Shown: positions 24,983 to 32,784 of the stretch, one piece after another
Layout: the number at the start of each line of letters is the position of its first letter
How positions within the stretch are numbered: the stretch's first letter is position 1
Source of the DNA: Clostridiales bacterium
GTDB lineage: Bacteria; Bacillota; Limnochordia; Darwinibacteriales; B1SED10-159
Direction: 5' to 3'
Assembly: GCA_003551965.1 (NCBI GenBank)
Contig: PUOC01000058.1
Span: forward strand, 1 to 33,619
DNA: 33,619 nucleotides
The notes under the pieces: generated by a model
What the model saw: the letters and a program-made list of their open reading frames with translations, nothing else
The model's database searches: none
Told to the model about the DNA's origin: nothing
Position numbers and translations under genes: made by a program

Positions 24983-25969
24983 CTAACTGTAGGTGATCCG
25001 GGGATCGGACATGGCTAGGACGATGTCTGAGATCAGCGTGCCGATCACGGTCAAGACACTGATAATCAACAAAAAGCTGCCGGCCAAATACACATCCTGT
25101 GTACGCAGCGCCTGGAATATCATGGGGCCCATGGTGGGCAAATTCAACACGATGGAAACAATGGTCTCGCCGGATATGACCTGGGGCAAAAGCCAGCCGA
25201 TAGTGCTGAAGATGGGATTAAGGGCCACCCTTGTTGGGTGTTTGAGAATAACCCGCCACTCCGATATGCCCTTGGCTCGGGCCGTCCGTACGTAGTCACG
25301 GCTGAATTCATCGAGCATGGTGGCCCGCATGGTCCGAACCAAGCCCGCCGTACCTGCCGTACCGATGACAATGATGGGCACGATCAGATGCTGCAGTGTA
25401 TCCATGGCCTTAGCCAGGCTCCAGCTGGCACCCTCGAACTCCGGGGAAGATAACCCTCCGATGGATGTACCGAAATTGGCAAACATGAAATACATAATAA
25501 CGAGGGCTAGGATAAAATTGGGAATGGAAACGCCGATAAAAGCCCAAAACGTAAACACATAGTCCTGCCATTTGTGCTGTTTCACAGCGGACAGCAGGCC
25601 GATGGGTATGGCGACGCTGTACTGGAAGATGATGGTCAAGGCCGAAATCATGATGGTGGCTGGCAGCCGCGAGGCCAGCAGCCGGCTGATCGGCGCATTC
25701 CAGACAAAGGACTGCCCGAAATCGCCCCGGAGAACGATGCCGGTGATCCACTGCCAATAGCGTATATGCATGGGACGTTCCAACCCGTATCGCGCCTTTA
25801 AGCGCTCGACCTGCTGGGCCGTGACTTCCTCGCCGGCGGACTCCAGCTGGGCAATGTAGGAAGTTAAGAAATCGCCCGGCGGTGCCTGGATGACGATGAA
25901 TGCCAAAATGGAGATGATCACCAGCGTCGGTACCATGTAGAACAGTCGCCGGATAATATAATTGACCAT
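24983..25969 (-). CDS. ABC transporter permease, DppB/OppB type
   Basis: Membrane permease of about 328 residues. It begins VNYIIRRLFYMVPTLVIISIL, the usual first membrane helix. A periplasmic loop contains the ERLKARYGLERPMHIRYWQW segment and RGDFGQSF. The coupling loop is YVRTARAKGISEWRVILKHP. A GTG at 25984 is an alternative start. ATG 25969 gives the family N-terminus and lies 11 nt from AAGGGTGG. It follows the binding protein by 79 nt, with a strong hairpin in that gap. Confidence 0.93.
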   Translation of the reverse strand: MVNYIIRRLFYMVPTLVIISILAFIVIQAPPGDFLTSYIAQLESAGEEVTAQQVERLKARYGLERPMHIRYWQWITGIVLRGDFGQSFVWNAPISRLLASRLPATIMISALTIIFQYSVAIPIGLLSAVKQHKWQDYVFTFWAFIGVSIPNFILALVIMYFMFANFGTSIGGLSSPEFEGASWSLAKAMDTLQHLIVPIIVIGTAGTAGLVRTMRATMLDEFSRDYVRTARAKGISEWRVILKHPTRVALNPIFSTIGWLLPQVISGETIVSIVLNLPTMGPMIFQALRTQDVYLAGSFLLIISVLTVIGTLISDIVLAMSDPRITYS

Positions 25970-26001
25970 GGCTGCTGCACCCACCCTTCTTCAGTGGCCC
26001 C

Positions 26002-26028
26002 AGGGAAAGCAGCTCCGCTGCCTTCCCC
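26002..26028 (-). other. 12-bp intercistronic hairpin after the binding-protein gene
   Basis: On the minus strand GGGGAAGGCAGC-GGA-GCTGCTTTCCCT forms a 12-pair stem (two G-U pairs) with a 3-nt loop, 20 nt after the binding-protein stop. There is no T-run. Such structures between binding-protein and permease genes commonly protect the upstream mRNA and let the binding protein be made in excess. That role is inferred here. Confidence 0.6.
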
Positions 26029-26048
26029 AGGTGCCAGCCGTTTATCCA

Positions 26049-28037
26049 TTACCAACCGTGCTTCATACGACGTTCGAGAATCGGCAGCTGAACATCTTCC
26101 GGATAGAACTCTGTGATCTGGGCTTCTTCGGCCGTCAGCGGGTCGCGGCCGTCGAAGAACATGCGGGAAGCTTGATACGGCTGCCATCCCTGGGCCCAAT
26201 AGCCGCCTTCGGGAATTATCAGATCGTTGGCAGCCACGATCAATTTCTGGCGGGGACCGACAATTCCGATCCGCCACAACTGTTCGGCCTTGGTCTCCAG
26301 CAGTTCGTGCATCATTTCTTCGCGCAGTTCGGGATCGGCGGTGACCAGCATGGTTTCGGCCAGTTCATTGAGGTGCTTCAAGAGCTCCGGAGGTTCCTCC
26401 CCTTCTGCACCATCGGTGGCAAACCAAACACCATAGACACCCCACTGGGATGCATTTAACCCGCCGTGTTGATTGTCCATGGGAGCAAAGGCTGTCAGCT
26501 GGCCTGCGCTGGCATGGTAGGAAATCGGACGCCAGCCGGTATAGAGCCAGCAGTCGATTTTGTCCCCTTCCAACAGCAGTCCGCGGGCATGATCCCGGTC
26601 CTGGGTCGTGGAAGACACATCGATGCCGAAGTCACCCCATTGCTGCTGGAGCATTTCCATGATGTCATCGTTTTCCCAGCGGGCCGTCAAGACCACCGTC
26701 CACGTAAGCTGCTCGCCGTCGGGGCGGAGCCAGCGGCCGCGGTCATCCCGGCTCAATCCCATGTCCAAGAGCAATTCCTCAGCCCGCTCCGGGTCATAGT
26801 CCGTGTAGGCTGTGGCATACTCGTCTCGATAGAACGGTGTCTCCGGCAGCGCTGTGTCCTGGTAGGGACGATACAAGCCGTAGTATATGCGCTCGTTGAT
26901 CTCATCCCGGTTAATGACCAGGGACATAGCCTGGCGGAAGCGTTTGTCGGAGAAGACTTCACGCAGTCCTGGATCGCCGGGTGTCAGGTTGAAAGCCAGC
27001 AGCGGGCCGCTGTCGCCCTCGGAGAACTGGCGAACCGTGTACCCGGCCTGGTCAGCGTAGCGGTGATACAGGGCTGCATTGGCGAAGACCGTGTGCCGGG
27101 CCTGGAAATCAGTTTCGCCGGACATGATGCGCCCTTGAATCAGCTCTTCGTCGGCTACGATCCGGGAGTTGACCCGATCAATATACGGCAGTTGGTTGCC
27201 CTCTTGGTCGACCTTGAAGAAATAGGGGTTGCGTTCCCAGATTTCACCTTCATCGGTTTTTTCCACAAGAACATGGGAATCCAGACTGGGAGGGAAGTTG
27301 CCGGAAAACTGGATGTCGCTGTTCGGTTCTAGGGACTGCCAGTAACCTATCCATTCATCATAACCCAGTTCCTCAGCCTGCTCCTGCGCGGCATCGGCCC
27401 CGATGAAGTCTGGGTGGATCTGTGACCAGAAATGCTTCGGCATCGGCACAATGGGAGCGATCCCGGAGTCCCGCCAGAACGGCATCGGTTCATTGGAATG
27501 CACACGAACATGGTAGGTGTCGACTTTCTCTACCAAACGATAGTCGGAATCATCGGGTTCTGGGGCACCCGGATTCAGTTCTTCATGGTACGCCACATGT
27601 TCATAGGTGAACATGTAGTCATCGGCCGTCAATTCCACCCCGTCTGACCACCGCAGCCCTTCCCGCAGGAAAAGGTCGATGGTCATGGCATCTTCGGACT
27701 CCTCATAGCCAGCCACGAAGGTGGGAAGATACTCGCTTTCCGGCATTTTGAAGTAGACCGGATTGGCGGGATGGCCCGGATCCACGAAGTGACGCGCTTC
27801 CAGAGGATACATCGGTTCGTGGTCCAAAATGCGGACGGTGCCCCCGTATTGACCTATTTTCCCTTCCAGGGGCTCGGCCACAAACGGTTCCTTCGGCAGC
27901 CGTTCCTCCACGGGAGGCAGCAATCCCATCTCCACCATTTCCTTAAGCATGGGCGCTTCGTTGAAACTGGCGGCCTGGGCCGCAGAACCAAAGACTACCA
28001 CCAAAAGCAAGCCCAACAACATCAAGCGTCTAGACAT
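26049..28037 (-). CDS. Family-5 solute-binding protein of the Dpp/Opp-type transporter
   Basis: Extracellular binding protein, 662 residues. The signal peptide is MSRRLMLLGLLLVVVFGSAAQAA, and the mature start is NEAPMLKEMVEMGLLPPVEER, paralogous to the orphan protein at 6-8 kb. Family hallmarks are LFLREGLRWSDGVELTADDY, NPYFFKVDQEGNQLPYIDR, SDKRFRQAMSLVINRDEI and DPERAEELLLDMGL. This long subfamily is often an oligosaccharide rather than peptide receptor. It is the first gene of the 12-gene operon. The start at 28037 has GAGAGGAG 8 nt upstream; GTG at 28046 is an alternative. The operator-like element lies about 160 nt upstream. Confidence 0.93.
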   Translation of the reverse strand: MSRRLMLLGLLLVVVFGSAAQAASFNEAPMLKEMVEMGLLPPVEERLPKEPFVAEPLEGKIGQYGGTVRILDHEPMYPLEARHFVDPGHPANPVYFKMPESEYLPTFVAGYEESEDAMTIDLFLREGLRWSDGVELTADDYMFTYEHVAYHEELNPGAPEPDDSDYRLVEKVDTYHVRVHSNEPMPFWRDSGIAPIVPMPKHFWSQIHPDFIGADAAQEQAEELGYDEWIGYWQSLEPNSDIQFSGNFPPSLDSHVLVEKTDEGEIWERNPYFFKVDQEGNQLPYIDRVNSRIVADEELIQGRIMSGETDFQARHTVFANAALYHRYADQAGYTVRQFSEGDSGPLLAFNLTPGDPGLREVFSDKRFRQAMSLVINRDEINERIYYGLYRPYQDTALPETPFYRDEYATAYTDYDPERAEELLLDMGLSRDDRGRWLRPDGEQLTWTVVLTARWENDDIMEMLQQQWGDFGIDVSSTTQDRDHARGLLLEGDKIDCWLYTGWRPISYHASAGQLTAFAPMDNQHGGLNASQWGVYGVWFATDGAEGEEPPELLKHLNELAETMLVTADPELREEMMHELLETKAEQLWRIGIVGPRQKLIVAANDLIIPEGGYWAQGWQPYQASRMFFDGRDPLTAEEAQITEFYPEDVQLPILERRMKHGW

Positions 28038-28198
28038 AGCCTGCACTCCTCTCTTCGTTACGATACTCCGTCGCGACTGGCTGCAAACAGCAATAGGCAG
28101 TCATCCCTCCTTCGTCGTTTTCTGCACAGACAAAAGACAGCCAAATCAACCAAAACAATGGGCACATGATTGCGGGTATATTGGCTTATGTTCTACAT

Positions 28199-28220
28199 TA
28201 TCGAACCACATTCTATATAG
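28199..28220 (-). promoter_or_regulatory. 22-bp operator-like element upstream of the 12-gene operon
   Basis: On the minus strand the 22 bases from 28220 to 28199 begin CTATATAGAATGT and end GGTTCGATA. They match 29350-29371 at 21 of 22 positions. In both places the element points toward the catabolic gene. The adjoining GTTC-N9-GAAC (28190-28206) adds a second imperfect dyad. A TAGAAT/TATAGA inside could be a -10, but no good -35 precedes it, so activation may be needed. It is a likely IclR site (inference from position and repetition). Confidence 0.6.
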
Positions 28221-28308
28221 CCGATACGTTAACAAAATACGGCGTCTCCTCCAAAAATCCTTCTATATTCTTAAAAAATGTTTTTCTGATTTAAAGCTTT
28301 GGACGCGG

Positions 28309-28344
28309 AAAGCCCATTGGCGGGACTGCACACCGCCAATGGGC
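28309..28344 (-). terminator. Terminator after the iclR-type gene
   Basis: A perfect 12-bp stem, GCCCATTGGCGG (28312-28323) with CCGCCAATGGGC (28333-28344), has a 9-nt loop and is followed by TTTCC on the minus strand, 46 nt after the regulator stop. It separates the regulator from the 12-gene operon, which therefore has its own promoter. Confidence 0.75.
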
Positions 28345-28390
28345 TCCGGGATATCCGTTTGCTTTTGCGCAGTGCGGGCGCGTACCCCGC

Positions 28391-29209
28391 TTACGCGTTC
28401 TCTTGGTTTGATGCCGCTTGCTGTCTGTGGTCATCTGTCAGCCACTCGATCCTCGGCAGCAGGTGGGCAAACCGCGTGATCTGGGAAACAGCCTGCTGCA
28501 CCTTGGTGGCGTACTGCTCAATGGTTTCAGGTGTAAAGTTGACACTGGGCCCCGAAACACTGATAGCTCCCACCAAATTGTCTTTGCCAGTGCGAATCGG
28601 CACCGCCACACAGCGGATCGACAGCTCGCTTTCTTCATTGTCAACGGCATAGCCGCGCTGTCGGATATGGTCTAGTTCCTTCATCAGGTCAGAGCGGTTA
28701 TTCAAGGTGTTGGGCGTGAACTTGGGCAGGCCGTGGACATCGGCCACTGCGTCGATCTCTTCGGTACGCATATGGGCGAGCATAGCCTTACCGACTCCAG
28801 TGGCATGCATATAGGCCAACCGGCCTACCGTGGAATACTGAATCAAGCGGACGGAAGGATAGACGGCCTCCAAATAGAGCGCTTTGCCGCTGCGGGGAAC
28901 TGTCAGGTACACGATCTCTCCGGTCTGCTGCTGCAGCTCTTCCAAGGTCGGCAGTATGTAGGTGCGGATTTCCATTTGGTTGCGGACCACAAACCCCAGC
29001 TCGAAAAAGCGCAATCCGAGACTGTAGCGGTTGCTGACTTCGTTCTTTTCCAGGTATCCGCAGGCGCAAAGGGTACCCATTAACGTCACCAATGTAGTTT
29101 TCGGTATGGCCAACACCCGCGAGAGCTCAGTCAAACTCCACTCGGGCCTATCCTCAGTGAAGCAGTCAAATATCTGGCAAACTTTCTCCAGCGATTTGAT
29201 GGTTTTCAA
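28391..29209 (-). CDS. IclR-family transcriptional regulator
   Basis: About 272 residues. An N-terminal winged helix-turn-helix (WSLTELSRVLAIPKTTLVTLMGTL, about 24-47; wing at CGYLEKNEVSNRYSLGLRFFELG) is followed by the IclR effector domain (RSGKALYLEAVYPS, MHATGVGKAMLAH, RGYAVDNEESELSIRCVAVPI, ISVSGPSVNF). Start choice: AGGAGG directly abuts ATG 29218, so the TTG at 29209, 9 nt away, is the better start and gives the usual (M)KTIKSLEKVCQIF. It is divergent from the uroD-family gene. The 22-bp element lies between -35 and -10 of its own promoter, implying autoregulation. It probably also controls the 12-gene operon. Confidence 0.93.
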   Translation of the reverse strand: MKTIKSLEKVCQIFDCFTEDRPEWSLTELSRVLAIPKTTLVTLMGTLCACGYLEKNEVSNRYSLGLRFFELGFVVRNQMEIRTYILPTLEELQQQTGEIVYLTVPRSGKALYLEAVYPSVRLIQYSTVGRLAYMHATGVGKAMLAHMRTEEIDAVADVHGLPKFTPNTLNNRSDLMKELDHIRQRGYAVDNEESELSIRCVAVPIRTGKDNLVGAISVSGPSVNFTPETIEQYATKVQQAVSQITRFAHLLPRIEWLTDDHRQQAASNQENA

Positions 29210-29330
29210 TGCAATCATCCTCCTACGTGGCTGCCGTTTGCGGAAGGCCATGGTTTCGATCTTCTCTTTCCCTGCCGACACCGTTTCTGCAGCAATCGAC
29301 AAAATCGAAGCAGGAAAAAGAGGGGACACG

Positions 29331-29358
29331 TTGTAATAGGGTGTTAGTTCTATATAGA
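29331..29358 (+). promoter_or_regulatory. Candidate promoter of the uroD-family gene
   Basis: TTGTAA (29331-29336), a 16-nt spacer and TATAGA (29353-29358). The -10 lies inside the palindrome TTCTATATAGAA (29348-29359) and the 22-bp element. The start codon is about 150 nt downstream of the predicted transcription start. Confidence 0.5.
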
Positions 29359-29371
29359 ATGTTGTTCGATA
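29350..29371 (+). promoter_or_regulatory. 22-bp operator-like element in the iclR/uroD-family divergent region
   Basis: The plus strand begins CTATATAGAATGT and ends TGTTCGATA, matching 28220-28199 (minus) at 21 of 22 positions. Its left end completes the 12-bp palindrome TTCTATATAGAA (29348-29359). It covers the -10 hexamers of both divergent promoters. This is the expected position for an autoregulatory IclR-type site. Confidence 0.65.
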
Positions 29372-29378
29372 TAGTCAA
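29351..29378 (-). promoter_or_regulatory. Candidate promoter of the iclR-type gene
   Basis: On the minus strand TTGACT (29378-29373), a 16-nt spacer and TATATA (29356-29351). The -10 overlaps, base for base, the plus-strand -10 of the uroD-family promoter, so the two promoters face each other and cannot easily be used at once. Confidence 0.55.
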
Positions 29379-29516
29379 ACAAGCATCGCTTTCAAGCATA
29401 ATTTTACTACACCCCCTGCGTGATGTCCACTGGTGGATACGACAGGGTCTTAACCAACAGAGGCTTCAGTGTGTTCGCGGCACTGCAGAAAGAGAATGAA
29501 CAAAGGAGGCCTTCTC

Positions 29517-30662
29517 ATGATCCCGTCACTGGATCGGTTGCTGGAACGGATCGCCGAAGAAAGGCTGCAGACACCGGATGGGCCTGGGCTTATTTCGGCT
29601 CTTCTTCAGCAGAAACCGGTTAACCGCCTGCCGCTGGTTTTTTGGCGGCCGCAGAACACCGCCGTTCCCGGCAGCAGCTTTGCCATGGACGAGCAGTTCT
29701 TTTGCAAAGAAAAGATGCTGGCGGCGCACCTGGAGGACATGGCTGCCTGCGCCGCTGGCACCTATGACGCTGTACTCTGTATTCGGCCCAATTTCGGGAC
29801 CGTCTTTGTCCCGGCCATGCTGGGGCTTGATTTCACTGTCCCTCCCAATGCCTACCCTTGGCTGACAAGTCACTTCACGAAAAAGCAAATACTCGCTGTG
29901 GATCCAAACATGGTCAGCTCTTCCGCAATGATGGAACGCTGTCGAGAGTACATTGCCTATTTTCGCCAAATACTGCCGGAGTGGATACATGTCTACATGC
30001 CCGATACCCAAGGTCCCTTTGATTTGGCCCATCTGCTCTTGGGCGACCAGCTGTTCCTGGAGCTGTACGATGACCCGGCCTTTGTCCACCATGTGTTGGA
30101 AATCGTTACGCAAGCCTACATTGCGGTGACGAAGGAGATAAAACAGGCCCTCAATGAGCCTCTGCATCAATGCTTCCACGGCCATGCCCTGGCTCGCGGC
30201 ATTGTGATGGAAAACGGCGGGGCGCGTATCTCTGAAGACAGCGCTACGCTGCTGAAGCCGGAGCACATCGATGAGTTCGTGCTACCCTACGACAAAGCGG
30301 CCTTGGAAGAGTTCGGCGGCGGGTTCGTTCACTACTGCGGAAAAAACGAGCATCTCATGGACGCCTACCTGCAGATGGACTGTGTGCGTGCCGTCAATTT
30401 AGGAAACCCAGAGATGCACGATTTTTCGAAAACGATGCACCAGGTTGTCCAGCAGCAGAAATGCTACTTCGGCCTGTGGCCGGCTCTCGAAGGCGAAACT
30501 TGCCGAGAGTATGTACAGCGAATGCGGCAGGCCAGCAATCAAGGCCGGCAGGGGTTAATCCTGCATTGGGATGAATCGCTGTTTCCCCAGTACACCTGCG
30601 GCGAAATCCATGCCCTGTGGACAGAGGCGATGACCCAAGTGACGAAGCCGGATCAGCGATAA
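29517..30662 (+). CDS. Uroporphyrinogen decarboxylase (URO-D) family protein, methyltransferase-like
   Basis: 381 residues with the URO-D TIM-barrel layout. A C-terminal zinc-type motif FVHYCGKNEHLM (His272, Cys274) follows the VLPYDKAALEEFGGG segment, as in MtaA/MtbA-type corrinoid methyltransferases. True HemE motifs (N-terminal RxPVWxMRQAGRYxP) are absent, so haem synthesis is unlikely. Family members catalyse methyl transfer to or from cofactors. No corrinoid protein is encoded nearby, so the partner is unknown. The start at 29517 has AAAGGAGG upstream. Its promoter shares the 22-bp element with the 12-gene operon, so it probably belongs to the same pathway (inference). Confidence 0.85.
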   Translation: MIPSLDRLLERIAEERLQTPDGPGLISALLQQKPVNRLPLVFWRPQNTAVPGSSFAMDEQFFCKEKMLAAHLEDMAACAAGTYDAVLCIRPNFGTVFVPAMLGLDFTVPPNAYPWLTSHFTKKQILAVDPNMVSSSAMMERCREYIAYFRQILPEWIHVYMPDTQGPFDLAHLLLGDQLFLELYDDPAFVHHVLEIVTQAYIAVTKEIKQALNEPLHQCFHGHALARGIVMENGGARISEDSATLLKPEHIDEFVLPYDKAALEEFGGGFVHYCGKNEHLMDAYLQMDCVRAVNLGNPEMHDFSKTMHQVVQQQKCYFGLWPALEGETCREYVQRMRQASNQGRQGLILHWDESLFPQYTCGEIHALWTEAMTQVTKPDQR

Positions 30663-31572
30663 ACCCATCGATTGGACAGGCTGACCGGTCTGATCAGCCA
30701 ACCATGACAGAGTACTTTCCGATAAAATACCCCTCCCTCAGAGAACTCATTCCTCGATCACAGCCTGTAAGGCCATTCACAGATGGTTCGTCGTCTAGGG
30801 CGAGCGAATGCCCCGTCCATAAGCTACACAGAGCTCCATGCGTGTGGTTCGCTCGAAAGAAGCTCAAGTGATAGTCAACGCTGGAACAGACCGGATTGCT
30901 GAAGCAATGCGGCCACCTCTGTTTTAGGAACAAATGCCACTGCCCTGTGCAGCCTTTGCTCACATACGCCATCCGGCACCCGGTTGTGTACCTTCTTTGT
31001 GATAGATCGCTCGCTGCGGGTGCTTTGCCGGAACACAAAGCGCGGCATGGAATAAGTTCGTTGCCAACATAGATCAGCAAAACTGTTTACTAATTGTGGA
31101 ATTTTATTGAAGGTTATTCCTTCCAATTGTGGAATTGTCGTATACATCCAACAAATACGGGAATGGAGGTGGTTGGACGACTTGCAAATGACACTGCGAA
31201 AAGTCCAGGGCCAATGGCTAATTCATGCCACGAGTGGGACACCCTTCCAGGACGATTAGGAATCGATGTTCATTGAGGGCAACGGGGAACACCGTTGCAC
31301 GCCATCCCTGACACCAGCGGAAGAGTAAGCGGCATATTGGGGCCAAATTCCATCGCGGAAACCAAATTCCATGCATCCGATCGCAGGGAAACTGTATGTG
31401 TGCGTGCGTTCACTGCGATACGTCTTTCTCCAAAGTTTTGCCCGGTTCTTTACTTCACCATCGTAACACCAAACGATCCGTCCATCTTGGCATGTTACTC
31501 TCCTCGCAGCCAATCACCACCACCGATGACGCTTTTTCAGCATCACTGCCGTATAGTGCGCGGTGCTGGAAC
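30663..31572. other. Non-coding or degenerate stretch after the uroD-family gene
   Basis: About 900 nt without a convincing gene. A weak hairpin GGCTGA/TCAGCC (30680-30700) follows the uroD-family stop. A minus-strand open frame, 30875-31147 (90 residues, ending FVPKTEVAALLQQSGLFQR), and another at 31256-31513 (85 residues, containing QDGRIVWCYDGEVKNRAKLW) look like remnants. Neither has a good ribosome site or a family I recognise. Confidence 0.35.
31092..31136. repeat. Direct repeat AATTGTGGAATT, two copies
   Basis: The 12-mer AATTGTGGAATT occurs at 31092-31103 and 31125-31136, 33 nt apart (about three helical turns). Between the copies lies the imperfect dyad TTGAAGG-TTATT-CCTTCCAA. It resembles a tandem operator, but no intact gene lies next to it. 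Confidence 0.45.
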
Positions 31573-31611
31573 AAACAAGCCCTCCCCTAGGCAATGGGGC
31601 GGGCTTGTTTT
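31573..31611. terminator. Bidirectional terminator-like hairpin
   Basis: AAACAAGCCC (31573-31582) pairs with GGGCTTGTTT (31601-31610), with an inner CCCC/GGGG pairing. The plus strand continues with TTTTG. The minus strand reads CTTGTTTGTT after the stem, about 90 nt beyond the lipoprotein stop, so it can end that transcript. Confidence 0.65.
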
Positions 31612-31699
31612 GTCCGTATGCTCCCCTGATTCGCGAACGAACACTAGCCGAGACAGTGGGCTCTTCGATGAAGTGCTCCCGATTCTGATCCGGTGCAGG

Positions 31700-32548
31700 C
31701 TACGGTATTTCCGAGTAGCGGATCACAAGCTGTGGGTGCTGGGCAGCGTCGGGTGAACGAGAGCTCCAGAACTCAAAGCCGAAAAAGTCATCTGGAAAAA
31801 CATGCCCCACTCGAACACCGTAGTCCTCTGCTTCTTGGTTCATCCATTGATGAACAATGTCGGTTACGTCCCATTCCAGCCATTCGTCCTCTGCAAAGAA
31901 CTCCTCAAACTCCAAGGAGTCACTGGGGTTGGCGAATACGACAGGTCTTTGGTCCCACGTAGTATCCTCATCCCACGGTTCGAGCACTTGAAATACACCT
32001 ACAGAGCCGGTGGCTATCTCAGTAGTATGAATGAGTAACCGCAGCTTTGCAGAGTGCACCACAATGTCAGCAGCCAGTTCTGGCAGGTGATAATGCACAT
32101 CGAAATGGAGATAACCATTGGTCTTCCAATCGGCGTCTTCACCCCAGTACTCCACCCAGAAAAACTCATGGGGTTCATATTGTTCGGACTTGGCAATGGC
32201 CGTATCCAAAGCAGGACGCAGAACGACGGTTGATGAGGAAACAAAGACCGCCCTGACGGTTTCATTTCCGTCAATGTATATCTCGGTTTGTGCTTCGTCT
32301 TTTTCTTCGACGTTACCCTCCCAATGCCTGAAATACCATCCGGGTGCGGGTTCTGCAGTTAACGTCGCGCTGGCAGCGGCACTGTAAGGATGGGCACCTG
32401 GGCTCGGCGTCACCGTTCCGTGCCCCGTCGGTTCTTCCATCGTCAGAGTATAGGTTGCACCGCCATCGCCGTTTAATAAGGGACATCCAATTGACGTCAA
32501 GGCCAAAACAGCTAAAACCAGATAGGAAAGTGTCCGTAGTTTCACCAT
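31700..32548 (-). CDS. Lipoprotein with Flg_new_2-type repeat and DNRLRE/CBM96-like domain
   Basis: 282 residues. A lipoprotein signal MVKLRTLSYLVLAVLALTSIGC has its lipobox Cys at residue 22. A short bacterial repeat follows (YTLTMEEPTGHGTVTPSPGAH to GWYFRHWEGNVEEKDEA). From about residue 105 to the end there is a DNRLRE/CBM96-like beta-sandwich: TVVLRPALDTAIAKS, LHFDV, AKLRLLIHT, VFQVLEPWDEDTTWDQRP, EWDVTDIVHQWMN, FWSSRSPDAAQHPQLVIRY. Such domains bind glycans at the cell surface, so a polysaccharide-contact role is likely. The start at 32548 has GGGAGGG 7 nt upstream. It probably shares a transcript with the small ORF upstream. Confidence 0.88.
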   Translation of the reverse strand: MVKLRTLSYLVLAVLALTSIGCPLLNGDGGATYTLTMEEPTGHGTVTPSPGAHPYSAAASATLTAEPAPGWYFRHWEGNVEEKDEAQTEIYIDGNETVRAVFVSSSTVVLRPALDTAIAKSEQYEPHEFFWVEYWGEDADWKTNGYLHFDVHYHLPELAADIVVHSAKLRLLIHTTEIATGSVGVFQVLEPWDEDTTWDQRPVVFANPSDSLEFEEFFAEDEWLEWDVTDIVHQWMNQEAEDYGVRVGHVFPDDFFGFEFWSSRSPDAAQHPQLVIRYSEIP

Positions 32549-32607
32549 AGATAGCCCTCCCTGTTTGCAGATGAACCAGAGTTAACAGGGTCCTCCCAAC
32601 AGGCTTC

Positions 32608-32784
32608 TTAACGATACCTCATACAACTCCATTGACCCGTATGCCACAGTAGCCTAGGGGCTCCGACCAAGAGCCACAGCCACTGCTCTGCAGCGGTCCA
32701 CCAACCTGTGGGCCTACCTCCGACCTGACGCCCTAACGCAGCCGGTCCCGCAGACAGCGATACAAGCCACTCCCTATGGTCCAT
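32608..32784 (-). CDS. Trp-rich small protein, 58 residues
   Basis: A complete small ORF, ATG 32784 to TAA 32608, with a near-ideal Shine-Dalgarno (GAGAGGAGGT, 4-5 nt from the ATG) and the good promoter at 32865-32893 about 75 nt upstream. It begins MDHREWLVSLSAGPAALGRQ. Seven of its 58 residues are Trp, mostly in TGWWTAAEQWLWLLVGAPRL, an amphipathic or membrane-touching stretch. It has two Arg/Tyr residues at the very end and no signal peptide. It lies 59 nt before the lipoprotein gene on the same strand. I do not recognise a family. It could be a membrane-associated small protein or a regulatory leader ORF. Confidence 0.5.
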   Translation of the reverse strand: MDHREWLVSLSAGPAALGRQVGGRPTGWWTAAEQWLWLLVGAPRLLWHTGQWSCMRYR

